64,000 nucleotides of DNA. Source: Fomes fomentarius (Eukaryota > Basidiomycota > Agaricomycetes > Polyporales > Polyporaceae). Under the pieces are notes generated by a model. That model was not told the origin of the DNA. It was given only the letters and a program-made list of their open reading frames with translations, and ran no database searches. Each line of letters opens with the position of its first letter. Within the stretch, counting starts at the first letter, position 1. The position numbers and the translations under genes were made by a program. This document shows positions 23,305-34,095 of this stretch, in pieces. The stretch covers positions 1-64,000 of the forward strand of contig JABYQN010000012.1 of NCBI GenBank assembly GCA_022606135.1. Reading direction: 5' to 3'.

Positions 23305-24034
23305 AGATGTTGGCGAGATTGTATTACCGCGCAAATCGTATCTCCACCCCTCCTCTCCTCTCCTTCGTCCCAGTTTCCGCTCATATCAATGTAGAACCAG
23401 CGTCAGCAGACTGAGAGCGCGAATTCGCAGCCGCCATCAGAGGACTGGTAACAAACAGATCTCAGTCTCATACGTCCATTAAGGGATCAATCTTCGTCCT
23501 GGCTCTCGGTAAAGCGATTCTGTCCTCTCCACCGTGGTTCTTTGACATTTCCATGTGAGTAACAGGCTCAATGCTAACTCACGATTGTCCTCTGCATCCC
23601 CTGTTTCTAAATACATGAAACCCTCTCTTGGCGTGTCGGACTCTTGCGACGCAGTCACATCCTGCACCTTACACCCTCACAGATCATACCCCCACAATCT
23701 ATGCTGCTTCAGTCTGGACAGCGACTTGCTCCGCTAGTACAAAATCAAGAACAAACAAGAATTCAATTCGACAAACGAGCACATTAACTACTGTTGATAC
23801 GTACGTACGGGAACGACTACACTGCCTTGCAAATACGATAGTCAATAAACACATAACCTTAGAGTGAAGACACTACTCCACCCCAACACCGCCCACAGCC
23901 GCCTGACTGCCTAAGCAACTAGACTTCAAGCAACCCCTCACCTCTATACACCGTCACATCATACACACATCTACACCGTCCTTCATGCTCACCCTAACCT
24001 CACTCAAACAACGCGAACTCGAGTACGCTCACGC
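23305..24034. other. intergenic
   Basis: About 0.7 kb from the sharp repeat edge to the 3' end of the SET3-like gene. AT-richer than the neighbouring genes. No supported gene or repeat. Confidence 0.45.
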
Positions 24035-27000
24035 TCACCGTCCCCACATGCCCCTCCCGCGTCCTCTCGACGGTCCAGGGATCCACGACCTATCCCCGTC
24101 TCCCCTCTCCCTCCCCCAATCTCTCGGCATCGCACGCTCCCGATCCCTATCCCTATCCGCGCTCGGTCCCCGGGGCGCAAAGTACGGCGCGTTCTGCCCG
24201 CCACCGCCGCCGCCACCACCTCCCGCAGGATACCCGAGCCCCAGTGACGACCCGTACCCGCCACTCTCGCGAAGCGCACGAGGAGCGCTCGGCACGCCGC
24301 GCGATGGGCCCGAGTTGCGCGCATACCGAGCCGGATGGAGCGGTTGGCGAGCAGCAGAAGGAGGCGAGCGGCGAGTAGGGGACATGGCCCCGGAGTAGAA
24401 CGAACGTGGGTGCGTCGGGGGTGTGTGCGAGCGCGGAGCGAGTGGTGGCGGTTTCGGGGGAGGCGGGCTGAATATCTCGCCATCCTCTTGAGAGGGATGT
24501 GCGGCCAGTGCAGGGCGGGAATGCAGCATCTTCGGAGAGGTACGCACGGGGGTGAAGGGACTGGTGGGACACCGAACACGAGGATCGAAGACAGGATGGG
24601 GCTCGGGAGGGGCCTGGGAAGCTGGGGCGACAAGGCCATTTGGCATGACGCTGTCGAGCAGCTCGACCTTCGCCTCAATGGTCTCCACCGGAGCACCTTC
24701 AGAAGGGCGACGGTCGCGGTCCGTGTCGTACCAAGGAGAAGCTGAACGACGAACTTCCGAGTCGAGGGCGATAGGCGAGACATCCCGACCGTTGGGTATC
24801 AGAGGTGCGGGAGACGTACGCTCCGGAGCGGGGAGATTGGAAGTTTGACTATCCGTTTGAGGCGACTCACCCGGAGGTCGAACGTCTGCAGCGATGGAAT
24901 CAGCCCTACCCGTGACCTCCATCTCCTGCTGGAGTGTTCCATCCATGCAGATATCCCCGTCTCCGTCCACCTTCGGCTCGTTCTGTTCCAACAGAGCCGC
25001 TGGCGCCTCGTCCTGCTTGTTGCCACCCAAGCCCGAGGTCACAGACTCCGACAAGGACGTACTCGGCACCACGGGAGAGGGCATACCCACACTATCGGAC
25101 TGCGGCAACGAGCCCGGATCCGCTGCAGCGTGCTCCTGGTCGTGCTCATGCTCCCGCTCAGCAAGGCCAGGACCGTGCTCCTGATCCTGCTCCGGCAGCC
25201 CAGAGACGGTCGACATTGGCGAAGCAGTCGCAGCCGTCTGTTCCTGCACCTCCTTCTCCCGCTCCTTCTTCTTGCGCCAGTCCTTGAGCGACATCTTGAC
25301 CTTCGGTGGAGCCGGTGGGAGTTTTGGATGTTGTGGCTCTGTTTCAAGTTCAGGTTCGTGTGCAGGCGGTGATTCGGAGGCGGCCATCGCAGGAGGTTCA
25401 GAGACATCTGGTGCTGTGGGTTCGGATAGAGCAGGTGGGTCGGATGCGACAGTAGGGACAGGTGCGGGTTCAGAGGTCGAAGGTTGAGCTTCGAGAGGAA
25501 CATCGGGCACAAATGTCGGCATAGAAGCCGGCTCTGCGGGAGCGTTATCTACAATAGGCTCCACGACGTCCATAGGGTCATGCTGAAATTCATAGGGCGG
25601 ACCAAGCGAAGATGGCGGTACGCGCACTTCAGATGCAGAGACAGACGCAAGGAGCGCCAGAGACGAAGCTGCATCCGATTCCGTGACCGTGATAGTGGGA
25701 GTGAGAGTGGGAGCGGAGGCATATTCGGTCGTCGATTGCGGAAGCGGATCGAGTGGTGACTTCACAGAGGCAGGGGCAGGGGATACAATGGGTATGACAG
25801 ACGTGATGGGTATCGGGAGCGAAGTAGAAGCAGAGGCGGAAGGCTGAGAAGAGTTAAGGATAGAGGAAGACCGAGTCACGGCAGGATCAACGTCGTCCGA
25901 AATCGGCGCTGGAGGCTGAGGCTCATCGACCTCCATCGCGTCGACCTGGGGGGCCTCCACGGGCGGGTCAGCCTGAATATGTCCATCGGCATTCGGCGGT
26001 GGCGGCGAATCCTCCTGCGCGTCGACTTTCGGCGGCTTGCCCTCATCAGGCGGTTCGGGCAGCAAGTCGGGAGCGACGACGACCGGAGTCGAAGGGGGCG
26101 GAGGCGGAGAAACAGATGGAGCAAGAGATTTCGGCGCGGACGCAGGAGACTGCGACTGCGACTGCGATGCTGACTTCTTGCCCTTACCCTTACCCTTGAG
26201 CGCGTCTTCGCGACGAAGCAGCGACGGCTTGAGCACAAGTTCATCGGGCTCTGTTGCAGGTGTGCTCGGGCGCGCGCGAGCGCCCTTCTTGCTACCCTCG
26301 GGTTTCTCGGGCTTCTCCTTGCCCTTGCCCTTATCTTTGTCCTTCGCACCCTCCTTCGTCTTCGCCTTCACCTTGGTGGCATTGACTGGCTTATCTGTAT
26401 CTGCAGGCGGTTGAGGAGAGAGCGTCGGTCGGCGAGCTTTGGACTTGCCAGTAGCCTTCGAGGAGGGGACAGTGGCGGCGGAGGGATTGGAAGTAGATGG
26501 AGTGGGGGGAGATTTGGAATCGGGACGGGGCGTATTAGGGTTCGGGACAACAGGCGAAAGCAATGATAACTTAGAAAAAGATATCGAAGGGGACGTCTGG
26601 CCCTCCAATGCGAGGCGCGGTTTTGAAGACGATGAAGACGTGGAAGATGAGGACGAGGAAGCGGAGATAGGTGGAGGAAGGTATGCATGGTTGCTGGATG
26701 AAAATAGGGGTGGTGTTCGAGTGGGCACAGGTGGGGGTGGCATATCGCGAGAGTCTGAGTAATCATCATTAGAACAAGTGGTACCCAGGCGCATAGGGCG
26801 GGTCGGCGCACCGAAGCAAGACTCGTCCTTGACGCCTCCAGTTCCCTCCCGTCCGCCACCATCAGGCGATTGTGCGTCCATGTCAACGTCGTGGTGATTT
26901 CGGCGCTCACGCAGTCGCTCAGCGCTCTTCGCGATCCAGGCTTTGCGCAGCTTGGGCGGTAGACGTGTCTCTGATAGCGCGTTGTCGACCTCCATAGCCT

Positions 27001-28866
27001 CGACGAAAGCTTCGGAGTGACGCCGAGAGCGGGGGCGAGCTTGATAATGTAGGTCAGCACAAGACGGTGGAACAGACAGATGGACCCGCGTACCTCGATA
27101 GTCATTCCCACCATCACTATCGTCCTCCTCGGCGCGTCCTTTGCCTTTGCGATCCTTGCCTTTCTTCGCCTTGGGAGTAGCATTGGAAAGATCGTCGGGG
27201 AAGGATACCTTACGAGTACCAGTCGTGAGACGCGAAGGACCCGCCTCGGATGGAGAAGGGGAGACGAGCTCGACACCGCCCATGCCGCCTGAGAACGGGA
27301 TGCGCTCACGCGTACGGAAGCCGCGCTCAATGCCAATCAGGGGGCCGAGGTCAATGGGACTCTCCTCAACCTGCTCTGACTTGCCGCGACCCTTGGCACC
27401 GTGTTTCTCTTTCGTGAACTGCGATGGAGGTGAGGGTGAGGGTGTGAGTGGGGTCTGGTTCTCAACGAACTCGGCGATACGGGCGAGAACGCAATCGCGG
27501 GCCTTGGCGCCGCACGCGCACGTCGTGAACGTCGACGCGAGAGTGTGGAGCATCGAGGTCATCTGGGCACGGAAGTGGTGGACTTGGTGTGGGCTAGAGG
27601 GCAAGACGTTGAGCGCGCGGCGGGAATGGGGATGGTGGTGACAAGGACGTACGGGAACTCAAACGGGCTCTGGATCAGTGCAGGAAGATGGTGTACCACA
27701 TTCTCGTCGTCCCACTCCCACCCAAGGACGACTTCTTCGTTGGCCTTGAGGTCGCGAAGGGCGAAGATGCCGAACTTGATCGCGTCCTCATCTATCTTAG
27801 TTGACTGCTTCGACTGGCAGAAGATAGGACGCAGGATGGCGTTTGGCCGACAACCATTACGCACGAAGCGCGAATGGTCGCCTGTGATGCGCGCGTCCAA
27901 GGCGACGTCGAGAGGTGGCCCGAATAGATGGACGTAGGGCTTCGGCATGCCGAGGTGGGCATACGCGTTGAGTGGGTCGCGTAGGTAGGCGGCGGTGGGG
28001 ATGATCGTGGATGGGTACGGGGCGATGAGCTTCGAGGACTGGATGGGCTGGGTTGCATGTACGGCGTAGGACGGCGGACGTACCGATACGTTGCCGTTCG
28101 CAAACAACGACGGGAAGCTGGCTGCACTGCTTGGCACAGGCTGGACGGCAATGTGAGGAGGGTGAGGGAAGCCGTCGGGTGTGAGCAGTGCAGGAGTAGT
28201 GCAGCCTGGGGTGGTAGATGTAGGAGATGGGCTGATTGCGGTGACTCCACGCCAATCAGAAGCCAGACGACGGAGACGGTCTCTCGTGTCGTCGGCGGGG
28301 ACGATGTCCTTTGTGATTGAGACATACGAGTTCGTCCAAGGCTCGTCGATGTCGACGTGCTCGTCCTCGCCTTGCGGGTGGGCAGCGACATTGATCGAGG
28401 CGCGACGCTTGCGCTTGTTGGGACCACCCTCGGCTGCCACTGCTGCGGTCGGTCTCCGAGGTTTGCGCTCGACACCGGGGCTGGCCTTTCGTTTATTGGT
28501 GCCAGTAGTGGGCTGGGCCTGACGGTGACGGGATTTCGTAATCTTAACCGCACGCTCCTTGTCGACGGGGCGGGGTGCGCAGAGCCAACAGAGCCATTCG
28601 TCGGGGACTTCGTTCGCGACGATGTCGAAGCAGGCAGCATGGCACCAGCGCCCACAGGAATCGCAGGCAATAGAGAGGGAGCCGTCGTCGCCAAAGCCGC
28701 AGATGCAGTTGGTAGAGTCGGGGTTGCTGCTGCTGCCGTCGTCGACGGTGGCCGGCTGCTTGCGCTTGGCGGGGATTGTGGAGGTCGGGGGCCTGTGGAT
28801 GGTGGGTGTGAATGCACCGGTGAGCCCTAGCAAGCCTAGTGCAGCCTCGGTAGCATCGCTTGGCAT
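24035..28866 (-). CDS. SET3: PHD finger and SET-domain protein, Set3/UpSET/MLL5 type
   Basis: Predicted 1572-residue nuclear chromatin protein. Exons 28866-27653, 27593-27094 and 27039-24035; the 59- and 54-bp introns keep the frame. A PHD finger lies at about residues 54-97 (Cys4-His-Cys3 spacing; ACDSCGRWCHAACF, then EWLCWLCA). A SET domain follows at about 275-395 (RFVRNGCRPN, then NEEVVLGWEW). As in yeast Set3 and fly UpSET, the asparagine-histidine-serine motif and the catalytic-pocket tyrosine of active SET enzymes are replaced, so it is probably a histone-mark reader and scaffold of a deacetylase complex rather than a methyltransferase. The long C-terminal part is disordered, rich in Pro, Ser and Lys, and ends in an RGRGRG tail. 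An acidic stretch continues in frame upstream of ATG 28866 without another ATG, so a further 5' exon is possible. Confidence 0.88.
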
Positions 28867-29225
28867 ATCATAGACAGCAGATTGGGCCTCCTCGTCGTCT
28901 TCAGGGTCGGGGTCGTCGTGAGCGGAGTGAGGAGAGATTGGGGGGAAGCGAGGGAGGAGGAAGAGGTGATATGGGCTAGGCGTCTACAGGCCCAACCTGT
29001 GAAACGCCCTTCGCCACATTTCGCAAACAATTACAAACACAGCCGTCTTTTCCTCGCCTTTCTGCTTTTTTCTTGTCATCCTTCGACCTTGTTCATGCCA
29101 ACTCTGTCCAGCCTTCCTTCGTTGCCCTGCTCGATGTTGATGAGAGTAGAATGAGTGCTGCATAGCAAGAGCTTGCGAAGCATTGGGCTCGATGGTGCGG
29201 GTCACACTCTCCGATTAGTGGGCAA
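28867..29225. promoter_or_regulatory. probable divergent promoter region
   Basis: About 360 bp between the start of the SET3-like gene (minus strand) and the small plus-strand gene candidate at 29226. Part of it may be 5' exon of the SET3-like gene, because the frame stays open upstream of the chosen ATG until a TAG near 28986. No specific promoter element was identified. Confidence 0.35.
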
Positions 29226-29769
29226 ATGGCCGTGTCATCGGCTTCATTTCCAGCAGGCACTAATCCCGTCTCGTCCAATTCTCTCACCTCCTCGTCCTCC
29301 TTCCGTCCTCCTCCTTCCGCGCGGAAAATTTTACATACATCCTTCCGAGCTCTTGCGCAGTCGCGTGCAGTCGACTATGTATCCTTGGTGAGTCCCTGGT
29401 GCAGCCCTTTACTCTCTATCCTTTCCTCGTGATGAATAAAGTATCACATTCAAGCTCAACAGTCTAATGGTCTTCGTGCCAGTTGATGATCTTTTACTTC
29501 TGCAATTCTGATCCTCTTCCTTTCGTTCATTCCTCTCACTTTGCAAAGTGCCTTTAGCTGACGCCTTGACCTACAGAAGGCAAATATGATGGCCCATGGC
29601 CCTGACATTCAGTATGTGTGTTGTGTAAAGAGGAAGGTACGTTGTCTCCTTCTTCGTATCATAGTAATCCTTGTACCGCGACCCTCGCCCGGTAATATAC
29701 TCGCTACCACGTATTTCCTGTGTGAACAGAGTTGCCCGAATGAGCGCTTCGTCTTCATCCCGGTCATGA
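29226..29769 (+). CDS. small uncharacterised protein, possibly mitochondrial (candidate)
   Basis: Exons 29226-29387, 29577-29611 and 29730-29769 splice in consistent phase to 78 residues ending KANMMAHGPDIQVARMS plus a serine-rich tail. Introns are 189 and 118 bp with GT-AG ends (gtgagt/ctacag, gtatgt/gaacag). The N-terminus is rich in Ser, Arg and Ala with few acids (SARKILHTSFRALAQSRAV), resembling a mitochondrial targeting sequence. I do not recognise the family. The first ATG is uncertain, and a different middle exon is possible because the first intron is long for this genome. Confidence 0.35.
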
Positions 29770-30011
29770 ATTCGCCTATTGGCCCCTCCTTACTACACAG
29801 AACTATTCGAGATCTTACCGCGGTGTGAAACATGCCTGAGGGAAATCTTTGCATTCACGAGGCGCCCATATGCAAGTTTCCTACGAGGTCACGTGCACGA
29901 TGTAAGTGCTGGAAGCGACGTCGCGCTCGTTGTGCTGGACAAGTTCCACCGCCGAAACACTCAGCCTGCTCCTCGCCCGCCCGCTACTCTGACTCACGAC
30001 GCTCACCCACC

Positions 30012-30484
30012 ATGCCGCCAATGTCTCTTGTCGGTCAGGTCACCAAAGTTGGGCTCATGCATAAGACTGCGACGGTGACTGTCTCCCGATTCATCTTCCA
30101 CCCAAAGACAGGCAAGGTATGTCCGTCCGTCCATCGAACGGGGGATGTCCTGAGACACATATCGTGTTATGGCGTGCAGAGGCTAGAGCGGAGTAAAAAA
30201 TACCTCACGCACGACGAGAACAACCGTGCGTTTTCTCTCCTCCCACTCAACTACCTACCCGTGTATCGAAATTGACCATGATTTCCACACTTGCAGAATT
30301 GCGGCACAACGATACGGTCCTGATCCGGAATTGCCCAAGGGTGTCCGCACGAAAAGCGTTCACGGTGGAGAAGGTGCTCAAGAGCCCCGAACGCGAGCGC
30401 GAGGAGCTTCATGCGCGTCAGGCGGCGGAGGCTGCTGCACGACAAGCCCCAGCTCATGAGCCCGAGCAGGCCGCTACCGCATAG
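30012..30484 (+). CDS. MRPS17: mitochondrial small ribosomal subunit protein uS17m
   Basis: Exons 30012-30116, 30180-30225 and 30297-30484 give 112 residues. This is the S17 fold: LVGQVTKVGLMHKTATVTV is the first conserved strand pair, then RSKKYLTHDENN, then HNDTVLIRNCPRVSARKAF, matching the conserved D-x-V-x-I-x-x-C/T-R-P/V-S-x-x-K pattern. The C-terminal Glu/Ala-rich extension is typical of fungal mitochondrial forms. It binds small-subunit rRNA in the mitoribosome. A second in-frame ATG four codons in is a possible alternative start. Introns are 63 and 71 bp. Confidence 0.9.
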
Positions 30485-30958
30485 ACGACTGGACGCTGGT
30501 ACTAGACCACAAGACACCACACACCATACAGCACGCTCAAGCAGTGTACATAATCACCCGTTATGCGGTAATCTCGATTCTCGACGCAACGGAGGGAGCA
30601 GAGGGTGGAGTGGAGGGTCGAGCGGACGAGGCTTTGGTGGACGGGCTGGAGTATGTTGGACAGGATGTACGTTTCCTTCCTCGGCGGATCTGAACCCTCC
30701 AGACTGTCACCCCGCCAATTCACTACGCATGGTCTACTCCTATCCACCATGTTCTAAACTCGCATTCCATGCCCATTGCGACCGCGGTGACAACCTTCCA
30801 TCCCGCATGATTTATGCTGACTCTCCGACGTCGGCGTACCCTCCTATCCAAGCGTAGTCGTCGGTGAAGAGAGGGATGATTGAAGGTGGCGCATTGGCTA
30901 GAGCTACAGCAGGGTACGGTACATGGCTGATCGGCGATGAGTGAAGAGGTCAGTGATG
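30485..30958. other. convergent intergenic region
   Basis: About 470 bp between the 3' ends of mrps17 (plus) and prefoldin 6 (minus). No coding signal. A purine-rich stretch (ggagggagcagagggtggag) lies near 30590-30615. Confidence 0.45.
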
Positions 30959-31540
30959 CTATGCGGTCGCAGGAGCGGCTTGTTGCTGCAGCGCAGTCTG
31001 GATCTCGACCAGCTGGGCAAGGGTAACGTTGGAACGATCCTTCAAGGGCGGACAATCGCACGGACGTACCTCCGATTTCTTCTTTTCCGACTTCTCTCCC
31101 AGCTCCTTCAACTGCCCTTCTACGCGTTTGCTACCATAGCCACACAGTGATCAGAGCGAAGCAAATGGAAGGGTCTCGATGAGGGAAGGCATACATCTCG
31201 CTCCGGATGAAATCTAACCGAGTGTCGACATTCTGCTTCGCCTCTGTCTGGTCCTGCTTCACCAGCACTGGCCCAACAAGCTTGTACACCGTGTTATCCG
31301 TCGTCAACGACGCGAACTCCTGCAGCGCCGCGTGAGCCATCCCGACATGCACTACGAAGTGGACGGAGAACCAGAGATTAAGAGAATAAAAGAGAAACGG
31401 CGCACCTTCTTCACGAGCTCGTTCTCGGAGAGCTGCGCGTCGAGTTTCTGGCGAGCATCGACCGCGACGGAGAGGTCATTCTGGATCTTCTGGAACTCTG
31501 CCGACGCCGTCTGGAGGCGTTCTTGCAGCGCGGCAGCCAT
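30959..31540 (-). CDS. YKE2: prefoldin subunit 6 (beta-type)
   Basis: Exons 31540-31406, 31319-31195, 31130-31070 and 31012-30959 join in phase to 124 residues, the usual length of prefoldin 6. The sequence is a beta-prefoldin: an N-terminal coiled coil (QERLQTASAEFQKIQNDL), then ENELVKKEFASL, the hairpin region (NTVYKLVGPVLVKQDQTEAK) and the C-terminal coiled coil (IKRVEGQLKELGEKSEKK). Prefoldin is the hexameric cytosolic chaperone that hands actin and tubulin to the CCT chaperonin. The start codon ATG at 31540 gives MAAALQERLQ. Two internal exons are too short to appear as open frames. The gene is divergent from vti1. Confidence 0.92.
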
Positions 31541-31786
31541 CGCAACCACTGAGACCCGAATTCAGAAGCGAAAGCACCAACGGGCGTTGAGTTCCCAAAG
31601 CGGCAGAAGCGCAAACAGAGCCAAATACTTCTCGGGGAGCGACGTCAAGCTGGCTGCTTGTCCGAGCGCAGCGCCAAGGTCCCAGACTCCCAACAGCAAC
31701 TCCCCTTCCCACCCTCCTCCTTTCTCTCCGTATTCTCCGGTTTTTGTACAGGTACTCAGCAGCGAAGGCAACGAGTCGAAGTCACG
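31541..31786. promoter_or_regulatory. shared divergent promoter of prefoldin 6 and vti1
   Basis: Only 246 bp separate the two start codons, which face away from each other, so both promoters and 5' UTRs must fit here. No TATA box or other defined element was identified. Confidence 0.6.
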
Positions 31787-33491
31787 ATGGACAACTCCCC
31801 GACGGCGCTGTTCGACTCGTACGAGGCGGACTTCAAGCAGATCATCCAGAGCATACGCGGCAAGCTCGAGGGCGACGCGAAGGATGTCCAGGGCGAGCAG
31901 CGCAAGGCGGCACTGCGCAGGGTCGAGATGGAGCTCGACGAGGCGGACGAGATGGTGCGTCCACGTCTCCAGGAATCCTGGCTGTTTCTTCTGGATGTTT
32001 CAGTGTGTGCATGGGTGCGGGTGCGGGTGTGGGGCGTAGGTGAGGAGGCGGGAGGAGGGCACAGATTGGGTTCTGCGCGACTGATTGCAGGTCATGCGGC
32101 GCAACACAATGCTAGGTCTTTCCATGAGGCGTTGTAGGCGGAATTCTCTGCCCCGTTCGTTGAAGAAGAGGACTCCGTGTTGTGTTGGCGCAGGACTTGG
32201 CCCATCACGTCTGGTGACTTTCGTTCTCCCACCGAGGCCCGAGGTCCGGGCACCCTCTCGAGAAACACCGAAAACGAGAGTACGCGTGCAAACTGTGTCC
32301 TCGACGTCTGTCGGGGAGGGACGGCCCAACCGCAGCCTGCGCTCGGTGCAGCACTGCGCAGTCGCGAGCTATACTGGGCGCGCGCGCCTCTGCTGACGAG
32401 AATCACCTCAGTTCCATGCACTGTAGCTCCCGTGCGTTGCAATGTGCATGGGGCGTGTTGCTGTGAACCGTTGCCTCTGTCGCGGAAATGACTTCAGGTT
32501 CGGTTCAGTTACTATGGCTGACGCTGGAAGCATTTTCTGGCGCAGGCCAGCACCATGTTGTTTCCTACGGCAGAGGCCATGGCGTACTCGTCCCTACGCC
32601 CAACTGCGTGACCCCGGATATTCTGCGTCCTTGTCAGCGAAACCTGCCTCTCGCATTCTCGCTTGCCTAGCTCCAGTTTGAGGCCAATATCGCCATGAAC
32701 CCCACTCTCGCTTTCGCCACATCGGGAATCTGTATGCACTTGCATTCTCCGTTCCTCATTTGTTGTATATGTGTGACACCATCACCATCGCTCACGCAAT
32801 GATCCTCCTCGCCTAGGTATCCCAAATGGAAATCGAGATCCAAGGGATCCCCCAGTCCCTCCGCTCAACATACCAATCCCGGATCAAAGCCTCGAAAGCG
32901 GACCTCCAGCGATACAAGAAGCTCTCCAAGGACCTGCACGCGCAGGCCTCCCGCGCTGAGCTGCTCTCCCGTCCCGGCCTGAATGGCACGTCGACGAGCG
33001 ACGAGCCGTATGGCGCAACGAGCGACCGGACGCGGTTGCTGGCGGGGACTGCGCTGTTGGAGGATGGGTCCAGGAAGTTGCAGGATAGTCAACGGATCGC
33101 GCTGGAGACCGAGGAGCAGGGTGCGGATATCTTGAGGAGCCTGAGAGGCCAGAGGGAGCAGATTCAGAACGCACGAGATACGGTGCGTGTCGCCTTGTTG
33201 TTCAGCTCGGATCTCCGCGCTGTGGCTGATGTCGTTCGTAGCTGCAACGGGCGGACACGTCTATCGACCGTGCGTCGGGCACGCTGAAGAAGATGATTCG
33301 ACGGTACGTCTGCCTCCCATGGCCCTGCTTGAACGCGTTCACGCGCGTTGACAGATGGTGGTGAACCCTCGCTCACGCTCACACGTCTTGCCGCTCCCAG
33401 GATGTACCAGCAGCGCGTCGTCACCGGGGCGATCATTGCCGTGCTCGTCCTTCTCATCCTCGTCATCCTCTACTTCAAGCTCATCCGATGA
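31787..33491 (+). CDS. VTI1: Vti1-type Qb-SNARE
   Basis: Exons 31787-31954, 32817-33182, 33242-33303 and 33401-33491 give 228 residues. The N-terminal three-helix domain (FDSYEADFKQIIQSIRGKL, RRVEMELDEADEM, MEIEIQGIPQSLR) is followed by a SNARE coiled coil with the zero-layer glutamine in RSLRGQREQI, and a single C-terminal membrane anchor (AIIAVLVLLILVILYFKLIR). Vti1 acts in Golgi, endosomal and vacuolar fusion complexes. Length and architecture match yeast Vti1. Intron 1 is 862 bp, far longer than the others here; the degenerate copy near 50.8 kb has about 650 bp less in this place. The gene marks the left end of the tandem duplication. Confidence 0.92.
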
Positions 33492-34095
33492 ACATAGCAT
33501 GCCGCCACGGTCTAGAGAGAGTTGTGGGATGGGATGAGGAATGTGGAGGGCGGATCTGTAATTTATGTATATTCTTCTTCTTTCCTGGTGCATGCCGTAT
33601 AAAGTTCTTGTTTTCCTCCTTCTTTGTGCTCCTGTAATCTCGTCACTTTCGGACAATTCCATCGCGCGCACGGTGCAGGTTCTACTCAAGAACGGTTCGC
33701 GTGAAACTGGTCCCGTCTTTGGAGTACCACTCCCTCCAAGTGGGACCCGCCGTGCGTTCCCCTCACGATCGAGAAAATTGTCGACGACATACAACCTCGG
33801 GCCCTCGACTGGAAGATCGACAGCATTGGACGAGGAGGCGACCCCGCTCCCGGCCCCGCGCCACCCCGCATTCGGAAGTGCGCGCCGGAACCCGAGCGCG
33901 CACAGTTCGCGCTTCGCGAGCCGACGCGGGGGTGGGGACGGGGACGCTCGCTTGCACACTTCCCTGCCCTCTCTTTCTCTCCCACTCTCCCCCGCCAGCT
34001 CATCTCATCTCCTCCTCCCGCCACCGCGCGACTTCATCTCCGTACCATACCCCACTAGCTCGCGCGGAAAATACCAAAATCCGGATCCAGGAGCG
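33492..34095 (+). promoter_or_regulatory. mpv17 upstream region, a block found four times in the window
   Basis: About 600 bp between vti1 and mpv17, including the mpv17 promoter. Diverged relatives of its right half, each followed by mpv17 exon-2-like sequence, occur near 41.88-42.46, 51.72-52.17 and 59.57-60.15 kb. Shared landmarks are a cgaggaggcgaccc-like stretch, an attgtc(g/c)ac segment and a cgcgcggaaa-like end. No defined regulatory motif was recognised. Confidence 0.5.

Noticed and set aside
26368..27336. 322-codon open frame overlapping the SET3-like gene
   Set aside because: Same strand but out of frame with the real protein; Arg/Ser/Pro-rich with no domain.
33339..33959. 206-codon minus-strand frame with a GPRLYVVDNFLDREGN segment
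   Set aside because: Overlaps the last exon of vti1 and its 3' side in antisense. The equivalent region in the other three mpv17 upstream blocks does not keep this frame.
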